The notes: generated by a model from the letters alone, not told the origin. A stretch of 64,000 nucleotides of DNA from DATGLG01 sp035294245 (GCA_035294245.1 DATGLG010000042.1:70970-134969); one strand, 5' to 3'; numbered from the stretch's first letter, positions 43,557-52,909 are shown. Numbers and translations: made by a program.

Positions 43557-45449
43557 CTAACCTCTTGATGCGGCTTCCAGCATCGTCTGGGCTTCCAGCC
43601 AGGCCTCCTCCGCGCGCAGCAATTCCTTTTGCAGATCGCGAAGCTTGATATGGAGCTCGGTCAGCTGGTGCGGAGTACCCGTATAGGCTGCGGGGTCGGC
43701 GAGCTCGCCCTCGACCCTCTCCTTCTCGGCGGCCAGCCGCTCCATGCGGGACTCGGCGTCTGCGGCTTGTCTCCTGAGGTGGGCGACCGCCGCCCGTGAC
43801 TCGGCGGCAAATCGGCGCGTCTCTTTCTTGCCGGGACGCGCAGAGACGGTTTGTCGTTTTTGCGAGGCCACGTCGCCGGCTTTCCCACGTCGCTCGTCGA
43901 GAAGAAGAGCGCGATAATCATCGAGGTTCCCGTCATAGGTACGCACAGCGCCGTCCTTGACCAGCCAGAGCCGGTCGGCGGTGAGCTCGATCAGGTGCAC
44001 ATCGTGGCTGACAAGGACGACGGCGCCTTCATAGGCGTTGAGCGCCTCGATAAGCGCTTCCCGCGCATCGATGTCGAGATGGTTCGACGGCTCGTCGAGC
44101 AGCATGAGATGCGGTGCTTGCCGGCTCATCAATGCGAATAACAAGCGAGCCTTCTCGCCACCGGAAAGGGAGCCGACGGCGATCTCGGCGCGCTCCTGGG
44201 AGAAGCCGAAGCGGCCGAGTTGCGCCCGCGTCGCAGCCTCGTCCGCCTTGGGCATGAGCTGCGCCATATGCTCGTACGGCGTTCGCGTGAGGTCGAGCTC
44301 GTCGACTTGGTGTTGGGCGAAGTAGCCGATCTTGAGCTTGCCCGAGACGCGGCGCTGGCCGGCGCTCGGGGCAAGGCGGCCCGCGAGAAGCTTGATCAAG
44401 GTCGATTTTCCGTTGCCGTTGGCGCCGAGGAGGGCAATGCGATCTTCTTCGTCGATCCGCAACGAGAGATCGCGCAGGACCGGCGCGGCGCCATAGCCGA
44501 CGGAGACATTGTCCAGGACGAGAAGAGGAGGGGAAAGTGGTTCTGGGGATGGGAAATCGAAGCGCATGTCCTTTTCGCCGACCACCTCGGCGATAGGCTC
44601 CATGCGGGCAAGCGCCTTGAGCCGGCTTTGCGCCTGGCGCGCTTTCGTGGCCTTGGCCCTGAAGCGGTCGACGAAGGCCTGGATCCGGCGCCGCTCGGCG
44701 GCCTGGCGGGCGGCGAGGGCGGCCTGATGGGCGAGGCGCTCGCGGCGCGTGCGCTCGAAGCGGTCATAGCCGCCGCTATAGAGCGTAAGCTTGCCGCTCT
44801 CGATGTGGAGAATGCGATCAGCGACCTTGTTAAGCAGCTCCCGGTCATGGCTGACGATGATGACCGTATGCGGGTAGCTTGCGAGGAAGGATTCGAGCCA
44901 TAACGCGGCTTCGAGATCGAGGTGGTTGGTCGGTTCGTCAAGCAACAGGAAGTCGGGTGCGGCGAAGAGGGCTGCGGCCAAGGCGACGCGCATTCGCCAG
45001 CCTCCGGAAAAGGACGAGAGCGGTCGCGCCTGAGCGTTGGCGTCAAACCCCAATCCGGCAAGGATGCGTCCGGCTCGGGCCGTCGCGCGATGGGCTTCGA
45101 TATCGGCCAGTCGCTGATGGATATCCGCGATTCGCTGGGGGTCGGTTTCGCGGACGGTCTGCGCGAGGAGATCTGTGCGTTCGGCATCCGCCCGCAGAAC
45201 GAAATCGAGCAGGCTTTCCTCGCTCGAGGGCATGTCTTGGGCCACCTTGCCGAGCCGGCATCCGGGAGCAATCTGCACGTTACCGCCATCGGGCTCGAGA
45301 CTGCCATCGATGAGTCGCAGCAACGTCGTCTTCCCCGCGCCGTTTCGCCCGACCAGCCCGACGCGCGCGCCCGCGGCGATGGTGGCCGAGGCGCGATCGA
45401 AGAGGGTGCGACCGCCGACGCGGTAAACGAGATCGTTGATTTGCAGCAT
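43557..45449 (-). CDS. ABC-F family ATPase (Uup/YheS type)
   Basis: A 630-residue soluble protein with two ABC domains: Walker A GRNGAGKTT and GANGNGKST, signatures LSSFSGGWRMRVALA and LSGGEKARLLFAL. A charged helical linker lies between them and a C-terminal coiled coil (about residues 545-625). It has no membrane domain. ABC-F proteins bind the ribosomal E site and modulate translation. The coiled-coil C-terminus is like Uup or YheS. The exact subgroup is not decided. Confidence 0.9.
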   Translation of the reverse strand: MLQINDLVYRVGGRTLFDRASATIAAGARVGLVGRNGAGKTTLLRLIDGSLEPDGGNVQIAPGCRLGKVAQDMPSSEESLLDFVLRADAERTDLLAQTVRETDPQRIADIHQRLADIEAHRATARAGRILAGLGFDANAQARPLSSFSGGWRMRVALAAALFAAPDFLLLDEPTNHLDLEAALWLESFLASYPHTVIIVSHDRELLNKVADRILHIESGKLTLYSGGYDRFERTRRERLAHQAALAARQAAERRRIQAFVDRFRAKATKARQAQSRLKALARMEPIAEVVGEKDMRFDFPSPEPLSPPLLVLDNVSVGYGAAPVLRDLSLRIDEEDRIALLGANGNGKSTLIKLLAGRLAPSAGQRRVSGKLKIGYFAQHQVDELDLTRTPYEHMAQLMPKADEAATRAQLGRFGFSQERAEIAVGSLSGGEKARLLFALMSRQAPHLMLLDEPSNHLDIDAREALIEALNAYEGAVVLVSHDVHLIELTADRLWLVKDGAVRTYDGNLDDYRALLLDERRGKAGDVASQKRQTVSARPGKKETRRFAAESRAAVAHLRRQAADAESRMERLAAEKERVEGELADPAAYTGTPHQLTELHIKLRDLQKELLRAEEAWLEAQTMLEAASRG

Positions 45450-45566
45450 GCGGGGCCTGTTGCGGCGGCGTGATACAGCGGTTGCCCTTCCGGCTCAAGG
45501 CGTCTATAAGCCCGCCCCATTATTTGCCCCGCCCTCAATCATCCCCGGAAAGGAGTGACGGCACCC

Positions 45567-45989
45567 ATGGCTGTGGAACGGACGCTCTCGATCATCAAGC
45601 CCGATGCCACGCGGCGGAATCTGACCGGCCAAATCAATGCCCGCTTCGAGGCGGCCGGCCTCCGCATCGTCGCCCAGAGACGACTTCGACTCTCCTTGGA
45701 GCAGGCGCAAAAATTCTACGCCGTGCATAAGGAGCGGCCGTTCTTCGCCAGCCTCTGCAAGTTCATGACCTCCGGTCCGGTCGTGGTTCAGGTGCTCGAG
45801 GGCGAAGCCGCCATCGCCCAGAATCGGGAGGTGATGGGGGCGACCAATCCCGCCAATGCCGCGCCCGGCACGATCCGCAAGGATTTCGCCGAGTCGATCG
45901 AGGCCAATTCCGTGCACGGCTCCGACTCGCCGGAAACGGCAAGGGAAGAAATATCTTTCTTTTTCAGCGAGTTAGATATAGTCGGCTAG
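45567..45989 (+). CDS. ndk: Nucleoside diphosphate kinase
   Basis: A 140-residue enzyme balancing NTP pools by a phospho-His intermediate. The catalytic His is in NSVHGSDSPE near residue 117 and the start is MAVERTLSIIKPDATRRN. ATG 45567 lies 11 bases after AAGGAG; a GTG at 45555 sits within that site and is not used. It is convergent with the small cytochrome oxidase subunit gene. Confidence 0.96.
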   Translation: MAVERTLSIIKPDATRRNLTGQINARFEAAGLRIVAQRRLRLSLEQAQKFYAVHKERPFFASLCKFMTSGPVVVQVLEGEAAIAQNREVMGATNPANAAPGTIRKDFAESIEANSVHGSDSPETAREEISFFFSELDIVG

Positions 45990-46047
45990 CCAAGCAAGCG
46001 CGCCGCAGTAGTCTCCCGCCATGGCGCGGCGCTCAGAGGCAAATATC

Positions 46048-46170
46048 CTACAGGAAGAACAGGGCCAAAAGGACGAGGACGCCGACAACCCCGGCAGCAC
46101 CAAAAAACATCATCTTGACGAAACCGTGCCAGGTTTCGAGATGCTGCTGCAGATCGTTTTCCATCGCCAT
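46048..46170 (-). CDS. aa3-type cytochrome c oxidase subunit IV, 40 residues
   Basis: The very short frame encodes a hydrophilic start MAMENDLQQHLETWHGF followed by one membrane helix (VKMMFFGAAGVVGVLVLLAL) ending FFL and TAG. The EhxxTWxGF block before a single helix is the mark of the bacterial aa3 oxidase subunit IV family, a structural subunit of the terminal oxidase. The main oxidase genes are not in the window. It lies between ndk and purN. An overlapping longer frame at 45986-46189 has no homology and is rejected. Confidence 0.8.
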   Translation of the reverse strand: MAMENDLQQHLETWHGFVKMMFFGAAGVVGVLVLLALFFL

Positions 46171-46247
46171 GGCTTAACCCCAATCCCAAGTCACCCGTAG
46201 ATGGTCGTCATAGTACAGGCGCCCAGAGTGGGCAAGGGTGTACGGGC

Positions 46248-46898
46248 TCAATCCTGCGGGCTGAAGCTCACGGCGCTGGGCCAATCCGCGCCATCGATGA
46301 GGACCCGATTGCCGCTGACGCGTGCACGGCCCTCGGCGACCAGGCGTAGTGCTCGCGGGTAGCAATGGTGCTCGGCGTCGAGGACCCGCGCGGCGAGAGA
46401 GTCGACATCGTCGCCCGGCATGACGGGCACCACGGCCTGCATGATGATGGGGCCGTGATCCATCTCAGGACGCACGAAATGCACCGTGCAGCCATGCCAG
46501 CGCACGCCGGCCTCGAGCGCGCGCGCGTGGGTATTGAGGCCGGGAAAGGCGGGGAGCAGCGCCGGATGGATGTTGATGAGGCGATCCCGCCACGCTTCCA
46601 CGAATCCCGGCGTCAGCAGGCGCATAAAGCCCGCGAGGCACACGAGATCGACCTCTGCCGTCCTCAGCTCTCGGTCGATGGCCGCGTCGAACGCCTCTCT
46701 CGTCGCAAATTTGCGATGCTCGATGAGCTTGGCCGGAATGCCCGCCGCGGTCGCGCGGGCCATGCCTTGCGCGCCGGGCTCATTGGAAATGACGAGGGCA
46801 ATCTCGCCGGGATAATCGGAAGCGGCGCAGGCATCGATCAGGGTCTGCAAATTGCTCCCCCGACCGGAGACGAGCACGGCCGTCTTCACGCGGGCCAT
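46248..46898 (-). CDS. purN: Phosphoribosylglycinamide formyltransferase
   Basis: A 216-residue enzyme transferring formyl from 10-formyl-THF to GAR. It has VLVSGRGSNLQTLIDA at the N-terminus, the catalytic region INIHPALLPAFPG with Asn and His, and HFVRPEMDHGPIIMQA with the catalytic Asp. The start overlaps the purM stop region by 13 bases, so both are cotranscribed and follow each other in the pathway. Confidence 0.95.
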   Translation of the reverse strand: MARVKTAVLVSGRGSNLQTLIDACAASDYPGEIALVISNEPGAQGMARATAAGIPAKLIEHRKFATREAFDAAIDRELRTAEVDLVCLAGFMRLLTPGFVEAWRDRLINIHPALLPAFPGLNTHARALEAGVRWHGCTVHFVRPEMDHGPIIMQAVVPVMPGDDVDSLAARVLDAEHHCYPRALRLVAEGRARVSGNRVLIDGADWPSAVSFSPQD

Positions 46899-47950
46899 GC
46901 CGTTTCCATTCCGGCAATCGTTACCCTGGCCTCGCCTGTCGGAGCGCTTGCAACCCTGCCGATACGGTAGACCTTCTCGCCGGCCTCTGCGAGCAGGCTG
47001 GTCGCGGCCTCGACGTCATCGGCGCGGACGATCGCCACCATGCCGATGCCGCAGTTAAAGGTCCGAGCAAGCTCATAGGACGAAATTCGCGCACTCCGCT
47101 TGAGCCACGAGAACACGGGAGGAAGAGGCCACTGTGCCGCGTCGAGCTCGACGGCGGTTCCCCTCGGCAAGACCCGGGGGATGTTCTCGATCAGCCCGCC
47201 GCCGGTGATGTGGGCCAAGGCCTGGATCTTGCCCGCGCGCACCGCGGCGAGGCAGCTGCGGACATAAATGCGGGTCGGGGTCAAAAGCGCGTCGCCAAGG
47301 CTCCGGGCGGTGTCGAAGGGGGTGGGAGACCGGTAGTCAAGCGCGAGATCGTCGACCACGCGACGGACGAGAGAAAATCCGTTCGAATGCACCCCGGAAG
47401 AGGCGAGGCCGAGGACGAGGTCTCCCGCGCGAACGCCGTCGCCGGTCAGAACCTTGCCCCGTTCCGCCGCACCCACCGCGAAGCCGGCGATGTCATAATC
47501 GCCGTCGGCATACATGCCGGGCATCTCGGCGGTTTCGCCGCCGATCAGCGCGCAACCGGCTTCCCGGCAACCACGGGCAATGCCGTCGACGATCGCCCGT
47601 CCCAGAGCGACCTCGAGCCTGCCGGTCGCGAAATAATCCAGCATGAAGAGCGGCTCGGCACCCTGGACGATCAGATCGTTGACGCACATGGCGACAAGAT
47701 CGATGCCGATGCCATCATGCCGGCCGGCGGCGACGGCGACCTTCAATTTGGTGCCGACCCCATCGGTCGTCGCCACCAGTATGGGATCGCTATACCCGGC
47801 GGCCTTGAGATCGAAGAGCGCCCCGAATCCGCCAAGGGCGGCGTCGGCCCCTCGGCGTCGCGTGCTACGCGCCAAAGGTTTGATCGCCTCGACGAGCGCA
47901 TTGCCAGCGTCGATGTCGACGCCCGCGTCCTTGTAGCTCCGGGTGGTAAT
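46886..47950 (-). CDS. purM: Phosphoribosylformylglycinamidine cyclo-ligase, probable AUU start
   Basis: Makes AIR from FGAM with ATP. The enzyme contains VATTDGVGTKLKVA and GVHSNGFSLVRRV. The first conserved part, SYKDAGVDIDAGNALVE, lies upstream of any ATG, GTG or TTG that would include it: the first such codon is TTG 47875, which would cut it off. Between it and the in-frame stop at 47984-47986 the only plausible initiator is ATT 47948-47950, four bases after GAGGA, giving TTRSYKDAGVD and 354 residues, the normal length. purN overlaps its 3' end. Confidence 0.85.
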   Translation of the reverse strand: MTTRSYKDAGVDIDAGNALVEAIKPLARSTRRRGADAALGGFGALFDLKAAGYSDPILVATTDGVGTKLKVAVAAGRHDGIGIDLVAMCVNDLIVQGAEPLFMLDYFATGRLEVALGRAIVDGIARGCREAGCALIGGETAEMPGMYADGDYDIAGFAVGAAERGKVLTGDGVRAGDLVLGLASSGVHSNGFSLVRRVVDDLALDYRSPTPFDTARSLGDALLTPTRIYVRSCLAAVRAGKIQALAHITGGGLIENIPRVLPRGTAVELDAAQWPLPPVFSWLKRSARISSYELARTFNCGIGMVAIVRADDVEAATSLLAEAGEKVYRIGRVASAPTGEARVTIAGMETAWPA

Positions 47951-48034
47951 GGCTTCCTCGCTATGATGAGAGGCGGTATAAGGTCAAAGGCAATAGGTTA
48001 TTCGCCGACAATACTTGATCCGGACTGGTTTGCA

Positions 48035-49204
48035 ATGTTCCAGCAACGCTGCAGCTTGGGTTTCATGCTGCGTGCAGAGTTCCGCGTCGCGCTTGCCGGC
48101 CTTGCGCTGGCGGCTGCGCTGGGCTGCGCGGCGAGTGCTCGGGCCGCGGAAAGCTCGGGCGACGTCTTCACCGTAAAGGACGTGGCCGTCGACGCGACGG
48201 CGGCGACCGCCGCCGCAGCCCGTGAGCAGGCAATCGCAGAGGGCGAGCGGACGGCTTTTCAGCGCCTGCTTGCGCGCCTCACGCTGCGGCAAGACGAGGC
48301 GCACCGGCCCAAGCCCAGCAATACCGCTCTGACGGATCTGGTCGAAGGGTTCGAGGTTCAGCAGGAGAAGAACTCGCCTGTCCGCTACATCGCGACGTTG
48401 ACGTATCACTTCAAGCCTCATGCGATCGAGCAGCTCCTGCGGGACAACGGCGTCGCATTTGCGGAGACCGTCAGCAAGCCCGTCCTCGTATTGCCGGTCC
48501 TCCGCTCTGGCAATACCCTGGCCCTTTGGGATGATCCCAATCCTTGGCGCATGGCGTGGGCGGGACTGCCGCCGGCCGATGGGCTCGTCCCCTTCATCGT
48601 TCCGCTGGGCGACATCAACGATATGGCTGACATCAAGGCCGACGAAGCCGCGCAAGGCGATCAGGAGAAATTGCGCAAGATCGGCGCTCGCTATGGCGCC
48701 GGCTCGGAGCTCGTGGCCGTCGCGACGCCGGGCGGAAGCCAGGACAAAGGCGGGGACTCGCTCAGCATTTCCGTTACCCGTTACGGCGATGGGTTGCAGC
48801 CCCAGACGGTCGTGACGACGGTATCGGGTCAGTCCGGCGAGACGATGGACACTCTCTTGCCGCGTGCGGCGCTTCAAGTGGAGGCCGACACGACCGAGCG
48901 CTGGAAAGCGGACAATCTCCTCCATTTCGACCAGACGCAGGAGGCGACGATCTCGGTGCCGATCACCGGGCTCGAGGATTGGGTCAAGGTGCGGCAGCGC
49001 TTGGACAAGGTCGCCCTCATCAGCCGGTTGCAGCTCGTCTATCTCTCGCGCAGCGAGGCCCGGATCGACGTGAATTACATCGGAGATCCGGCCCAGCTGA
49101 AGCTGGCGCTCGCGCAGCGGGACTTGATGCTGACCGACGAGGGGGGAGGGATGGTCCTTCACCTGAGCGCGCCTGGAGCCTCCGCGGGAACGTCCCAGCC
49201 ATGA
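48035..49204 (+). CDS. DUF2066 domain protein, exported
   Basis: A 389-residue periplasmic protein. A signal peptide (VALAGLALAAALGC ... ARAAE) is followed by a DUF2066 domain (TVKDVAVDATAATAAAAREQ, AFQRLLARLT, VRYIATLTYHFKP). The function is unknown; it is often next to AI-2E-type and hda genes in alphaproteobacteria, as here. The start is either ATG 48035 or ATG 48065; both leave the signal peptide intact and neither has a strong ribosome binding site. It is divergent from purM. Confidence 0.8.
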   Translation: MFQQRCSLGFMLRAEFRVALAGLALAAALGCAASARAAESSGDVFTVKDVAVDATAATAAAAREQAIAEGERTAFQRLLARLTLRQDEAHRPKPSNTALTDLVEGFEVQQEKNSPVRYIATLTYHFKPHAIEQLLRDNGVAFAETVSKPVLVLPVLRSGNTLALWDDPNPWRMAWAGLPPADGLVPFIVPLGDINDMADIKADEAAQGDQEKLRKIGARYGAGSELVAVATPGGSQDKGGDSLSISVTRYGDGLQPQTVVTTVSGQSGETMDTLLPRAALQVEADTTERWKADNLLHFDQTQEATISVPITGLEDWVKVRQRLDKVALISRLQLVYLSRSEARIDVNYIGDPAQLKLALAQRDLMLTDEGGGMVLHLSAPGASAGTSQP

Positions 49205-49373
49205 GGTGGAGGCGGACGCGCCATCTTGGTCAAGTCCGATATGATAGTCCCGCCGAGCGCGGCAATTGGTCCCGCGGACGCCGGGCCGATCCGCGGCTCG
49301 TCATGGTCGTAAAGGGCCGTTTCACGGTGGCCCACCGGCTCCCCGTGCGGATCGTTGCAATGGGGAAGATGGG

Positions 49374-50459
49374 GTGAGCTCCGGGCGTCATTGGCGGTTT
49401 TGGGGCGCGTGCCTCGTTGCCGCGGGGGTTGTTTTATACCTGCTGAGCGGCGTGCTGCTGCCGTTCGTCGCCGGGATGGCGGTTGCCTATATCCTCGATC
49501 CGGTTGCGGATCGCCTGGAGCGATGGGGATGCTCGCGCACGCTCGCGACGAGCCTTCTCACGGCTGCCTTCTTTCTCGGCCTGATCCTCGCCTTTTTCTG
49601 CCTTGTTCCGATCCTCCAATCGCAGACCGCGGGCTTTGCCAAGCGATTGCCGCACTATCTCGACCTGCTTCGGGACAATGTCACCGGTTGGGTGCAAAGC
49701 ATCGAGATGCGCATCAATCCGGCCGATGCAGAGAGGTTGCGGGCCGCGGCCGGTGATTTTGCCGGCAAGGTCGTGACCTGGCTCGGCGCGTTGCTCGGGG
49801 GCTTGTGGAGTGGCGGCTTGGCGCTCGTCAACCTCGTCTCCCTGATCGTCATCACGCCGATCGTCGCGTTCTATCTGTTACGCGACTGGGATCGCCTCGT
49901 GAGCCGGATGGATAGCTGGCTTCCGAGAGAGCATGCGCCGGTCATCCGACTTTTGATGCGCGAGATCAACGATACGCTCGCCGGATTTGCGCGTGGCCAA
50001 GCCCTCGTCTGCCTTTTCCTGGGGACGTTCTATGCCGCCGGACTGTCGATCGTGGGGCTCGATTTCGGCTTGATCGTTGGCATCGTCGCCGGCTTCCTTT
50101 CATTCATACCGTTCGTGGGCACGATCGGCGGCTTCGTCGTCAGCGTCGGCTTGGCCTTTCTTCAATTCTCCGATTGGAAATGGATTGCTGCGACGGCGGG
50201 CGTTTTCATCACGGGCCATCTCATCGAGGCCAATCTCCTGACGCCGAAACTGGTCGGCGAACGAGTGGGGCTGCATCCGGTCTGGATCATTTTCGCCCTG
50301 CTTGCGGGAGGTGCGCTGCTCGGCTTCGTCGGCGTGCTATTGGCCGTGCCCGTCGCGGCCGCCGCAGGGGTGCTTGCGCGCTTTGCTCTCAAGCGCTATC
50401 TGGCGAGCCCGCTCTATAGCGGCGGCTCCGAATCAGGCGGCGGCGGCGCCGCGGCGTGA
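49374..50459 (+). CDS. AI-2E family (PerM/TqsA) membrane protein
   Basis: A 361-residue protein with eight hydrophobic helices and the family blocks LLPFVAGMAVAYILDPVADRLER, IVITPIVAFYLLRDWDRL and the late PxxxGxLxGFVGVLLAVPVAA. Members export autoinducer-2 or act as sodium/proton antiporters; the substrate here is unknown. GTG 49374 with a GGGGAAG site is preferred; upstream in-frame codons to 49266 have no homology. The stop overlaps the hda start (GTGA). Confidence 0.87.
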   Translation: MSSGRHWRFWGACLVAAGVVLYLLSGVLLPFVAGMAVAYILDPVADRLERWGCSRTLATSLLTAAFFLGLILAFFCLVPILQSQTAGFAKRLPHYLDLLRDNVTGWVQSIEMRINPADAERLRAAAGDFAGKVVTWLGALLGGLWSGGLALVNLVSLIVITPIVAFYLLRDWDRLVSRMDSWLPREHAPVIRLLMREINDTLAGFARGQALVCLFLGTFYAAGLSIVGLDFGLIVGIVAGFLSFIPFVGTIGGFVVSVGLAFLQFSDWKWIAATAGVFITGHLIEANLLTPKLVGERVGLHPVWIIFALLAGGALLGFVGVLLAVPVAAAAGVLARFALKRYLASPLYSGGSESGGGGAAA

Positions 50460-51142
50460 GCGCCATGGGCCAATTGGCACTCGATCTTGGCAACCGGCCG
50501 GCCTTCGGTCGCGAGGATTTTCTCGTTGCCCCATGCAATGCCGAAGCGGTCGCTTGGCTCGACCGTTGGACCCTGTGGCCGGCGCCGGCACTCGTCCTCC
50601 ACGGCCCGGCAGGGTGCGGCAAGAGTCATCTCGTCCAGGTCTGGCGAATGCAGTCGGCCGCTGCCGGGATCGAGCGCGACCGGTTGACCGTTTCCAGCCT
50701 GGCGGAGCGTCTCGCCGACCGGCGGGACGTCTATCTCGAGGATGTGGACAACGGTATCGACGAGCAGGCGCTCCTCCATCTCTACAACTTGATTTCGGAG
50801 CGCGCGGGTCATCTGCTCTTGACCGCCCGCAGACCTCCCGTGCTTTGGAAGCTCCGCTTGGCCGATTTGCGGTCTCGACTGCTGGCCGCACCGGCGGTAT
50901 CGGTCGCGGCGCCGGACGAAGCCCTCATCTCGGGTCTTTTGGTGAAGCTGTTCGCCGACCGCCAGCTCCGGGTCGGCGCCGATTTGATTGCTTATCTGGT
51001 GCCGCGAATGGAGCGATCCTTCGACGCCGCGCGTCGATTGGTGGACGCCCTTGACAAGACAGCCCTGGCTTCGCAGCGGCGCATCACGGTGCCGTTGGCG
51101 CGGAGTGTCTTGGGCCGTCTCGAAGGCTGCGGAGAGATTTGA
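50456..51142 (+). CDS. hda: DnaA regulatory inactivator Hda-like protein
   Basis: A 228-residue DnaA-related AAA protein lacking the DNA-binding domain. The start is QLALDLGNRPAFGREDFLVA, Walker A is HGPAGCGKSH near residue 49, a shortened Walker B is YLEDVD, and the sensor region is LLLTARRPP. Hda with the beta clamp stimulates DnaA-ATP hydrolysis; alphaproteobacterial HdaA does the same. The start is GTG 50456 or ATG 50465. It is coupled to the upstream membrane protein gene. Confidence 0.85.
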   Translation: MSAMGQLALDLGNRPAFGREDFLVAPCNAEAVAWLDRWTLWPAPALVLHGPAGCGKSHLVQVWRMQSAAAGIERDRLTVSSLAERLADRRDVYLEDVDNGIDEQALLHLYNLISERAGHLLLTARRPPVLWKLRLADLRSRLLAAPAVSVAAPDEALISGLLVKLFADRQLRVGADLIAYLVPRMERSFDAARRLVDALDKTALASQRRITVPLARSVLGRLEGCGEI

Positions 51143-51175
51143 TCGACGCTTACGCCCGAGCGACGGCGATCGAGT

Positions 51176-51204
51176 TATAAGTATTTGAAATAACTTATAT
51201 TTTT
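51176..51204 (+). terminator. AT-rich inverted repeat with T-run after hda
   Basis: TATAAGT (51176-51182) and ACTTATA (51193-51199) are exact complements and are followed by TTTTT (51200-51204). It resembles an intrinsic terminator of hda, although the stem is all A/T except two pairs; it could instead be a regulator site before the next gene. Confidence 0.4.
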
Positions 51205-51341
51205 CGTATCGCGGACGCTGTTTTCCTGGCGTTCCCGTTGTCTGGATGGCGTATCCTCGGCTAGAGTGCCGGCGCAGGCTCGGGCGCCGAATGCGCCGTT
51301 ACAGACAGCGCCTGCGAGAAACCGTCCGCGCCGGACCCGGT

Positions 51342-52898
51342 ATGGATCGCGAAACCGAACTCAAACTCACGGTATTGCCGGAGCACCTCGACCAGTTGCG
51401 ACGGCATCCCATCCTCCGAGCTTCCGTTCGCAAGGGCGCTTCCACCAAGCGCCTTGTCAGCACCTATTACGATACGCCGGCTTTTGCGCTGATGCGCCAA
51501 GCGGTGGCGCTGAGGGTGCGCAAGGACGGAGCAGCGCGCGTACAGACGGTCAAACACGCGAGCCCGGGCGAAAAGGGCCGGATAACGCGGTTCGAATGGG
51601 AGAAGCGCATCAGCGGCGATCGACCGGATATCTCGGCTCTCGACGATCCCAAGCTTCGGCGCCTGATCCGGTCCCACGAGAGCAAGGCTAAGCTCAAGCC
51701 CGTCTTCGTGACGGATGTCAGGCGCCAGGTCTGGCCGCTTCGCGTCGGCTCGAGCAAGATCGAATGTGCGCTGGATGTCGGGGAAATCAAGGCGAATGGC
51801 CGACGCAAGCCGCTCTGCGAGGTCGAGCTCGAGCTCAAGTCGGGTGCGCCGGGCAAGCTTTTCGAGCTGGCGCGCCGCCTGAACCAATCGGTTCCGTTGC
51901 GATTGGAACCCGTGAGCAAGGCGGCCCGCGGCTACCATCTCGCGCTCGGCGTCTCTCCCGCCCCCGAAAAAGCGAAGCCGGTTCACCTGACGCCAGAGAT
52001 GACGGTGCATGAAGCTTTCGTTGTCACGGCGCGATCCTGCATCGAGCACATCGTCGCCAATGTCGATAGCGCCCATGACGGCAAGGACCCCGAAGGCATA
52101 CATCAACTGCGCGTCGGCATTCGACGGCTACGCGCCGCCCTGTCGATCTTCAAGGCGGCCGTTCCGGCGGGCGGCCGCAATGCGCTCGGTGGTGAGCTTC
52201 GTTGGCTCCAGCAAGAGCTCGGTCCGGCGCGGGAATGGGACGTCTTTATCAACGAGACGCTCTCGAGAGTGGTCCGGCATTGCGGCGGCGCCGATTTCTC
52301 GCCGCTCGTCGGCGCGGCGGAGGCAAAGCGCGCAGAAGCTTATGCAAGGGCGCGGTCGGTGCTCGGCGACCGGCGCTATACAGACCTGCTTCTCCGATTG
52401 GAGGCATGGCTGGAATCGGGATTGCGCGAAGGTGATACGGAAGGCAATCCGAGGGAGAGTCGCCACGAAGATGTCGGCGTAGCTCCCGCGCCTGGCTTCG
52501 CCTCGGAAATTCTGCGCATGCGGCAAGCGAAGGTCCAGAAGCATGGCCGGAAAATACGGAGCCTCGGAGACGAGGGGATCCATGACCTGCGCATCCGTGT
52601 AAAAAAGCTTCGCTACGCGACGGAATTCTTCCGCGGGCTTTACGGAGAGAAGCCGACCAAACGCTATCTCGCGCGGCTCAAGGATCTTCAGGATATCCTG
52701 GGTAACGTGCATGACGTGTTCGTGGCGCAGGCACTGGTGCCTCAGCTTGCGGGTATGGTCGGAGAGGGCGTGCCCCTGGCCCTGGGACAAGTGCAGGGCT
52801 GGTGCGCAGCCCGTCGCCAAGGCGATCTCGGGCGCCTCGTGAGCGCATGGAAGGCGTTTTCCTCCCTAAAACCCTTCTGGAAGGATCACGCGCCCTAG
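51342..52898 (+). CDS. CYTH and CHAD domain protein
   Basis: A 518-residue protein. The N-terminal CYTH triphosphate-tunnel domain begins with ExExK as ETELK and covers residues 1-200. The C-terminal CHAD domain (about 215-510) is a helical bundle rich in conserved His/Arg/Lys: GIHQLRVGIRRLRAAL and HDLRIRVKKLRYATEFF. CYTH proteins such as YgiF hydrolyse tripolyphosphate, and CHAD domains bind polyphosphate. ATG 51342 is chosen at the CYTH start. It lies just before sixA/ppk/ppx. Confidence 0.92.
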   Translation: MDRETELKLTVLPEHLDQLRRHPILRASVRKGASTKRLVSTYYDTPAFALMRQAVALRVRKDGAARVQTVKHASPGEKGRITRFEWEKRISGDRPDISALDDPKLRRLIRSHESKAKLKPVFVTDVRRQVWPLRVGSSKIECALDVGEIKANGRRKPLCEVELELKSGAPGKLFELARRLNQSVPLRLEPVSKAARGYHLALGVSPAPEKAKPVHLTPEMTVHEAFVVTARSCIEHIVANVDSAHDGKDPEGIHQLRVGIRRLRAALSIFKAAVPAGGRNALGGELRWLQQELGPAREWDVFINETLSRVVRHCGGADFSPLVGAAEAKRAEAYARARSVLGDRRYTDLLLRLEAWLESGLREGDTEGNPRESRHEDVGVAPAPGFASEILRMRQAKVQKHGRKIRSLGDEGIHDLRIRVKKLRYATEFFRGLYGEKPTKRYLARLKDLQDILGNVHDVFVAQALVPQLAGMVGEGVPLALGQVQGWCAARRQGDLGRLVSAWKAFSSLKPFWKDHAP

Positions 52899-52909
52899 TC
52901 TGCCCGCGG

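Noticed and set aside
45986..46189. 67-residue minus-strand frame between ndk and purN
   Set aside because: It overlaps the better supported 40-residue oxidase subunit in another frame and has no homology.
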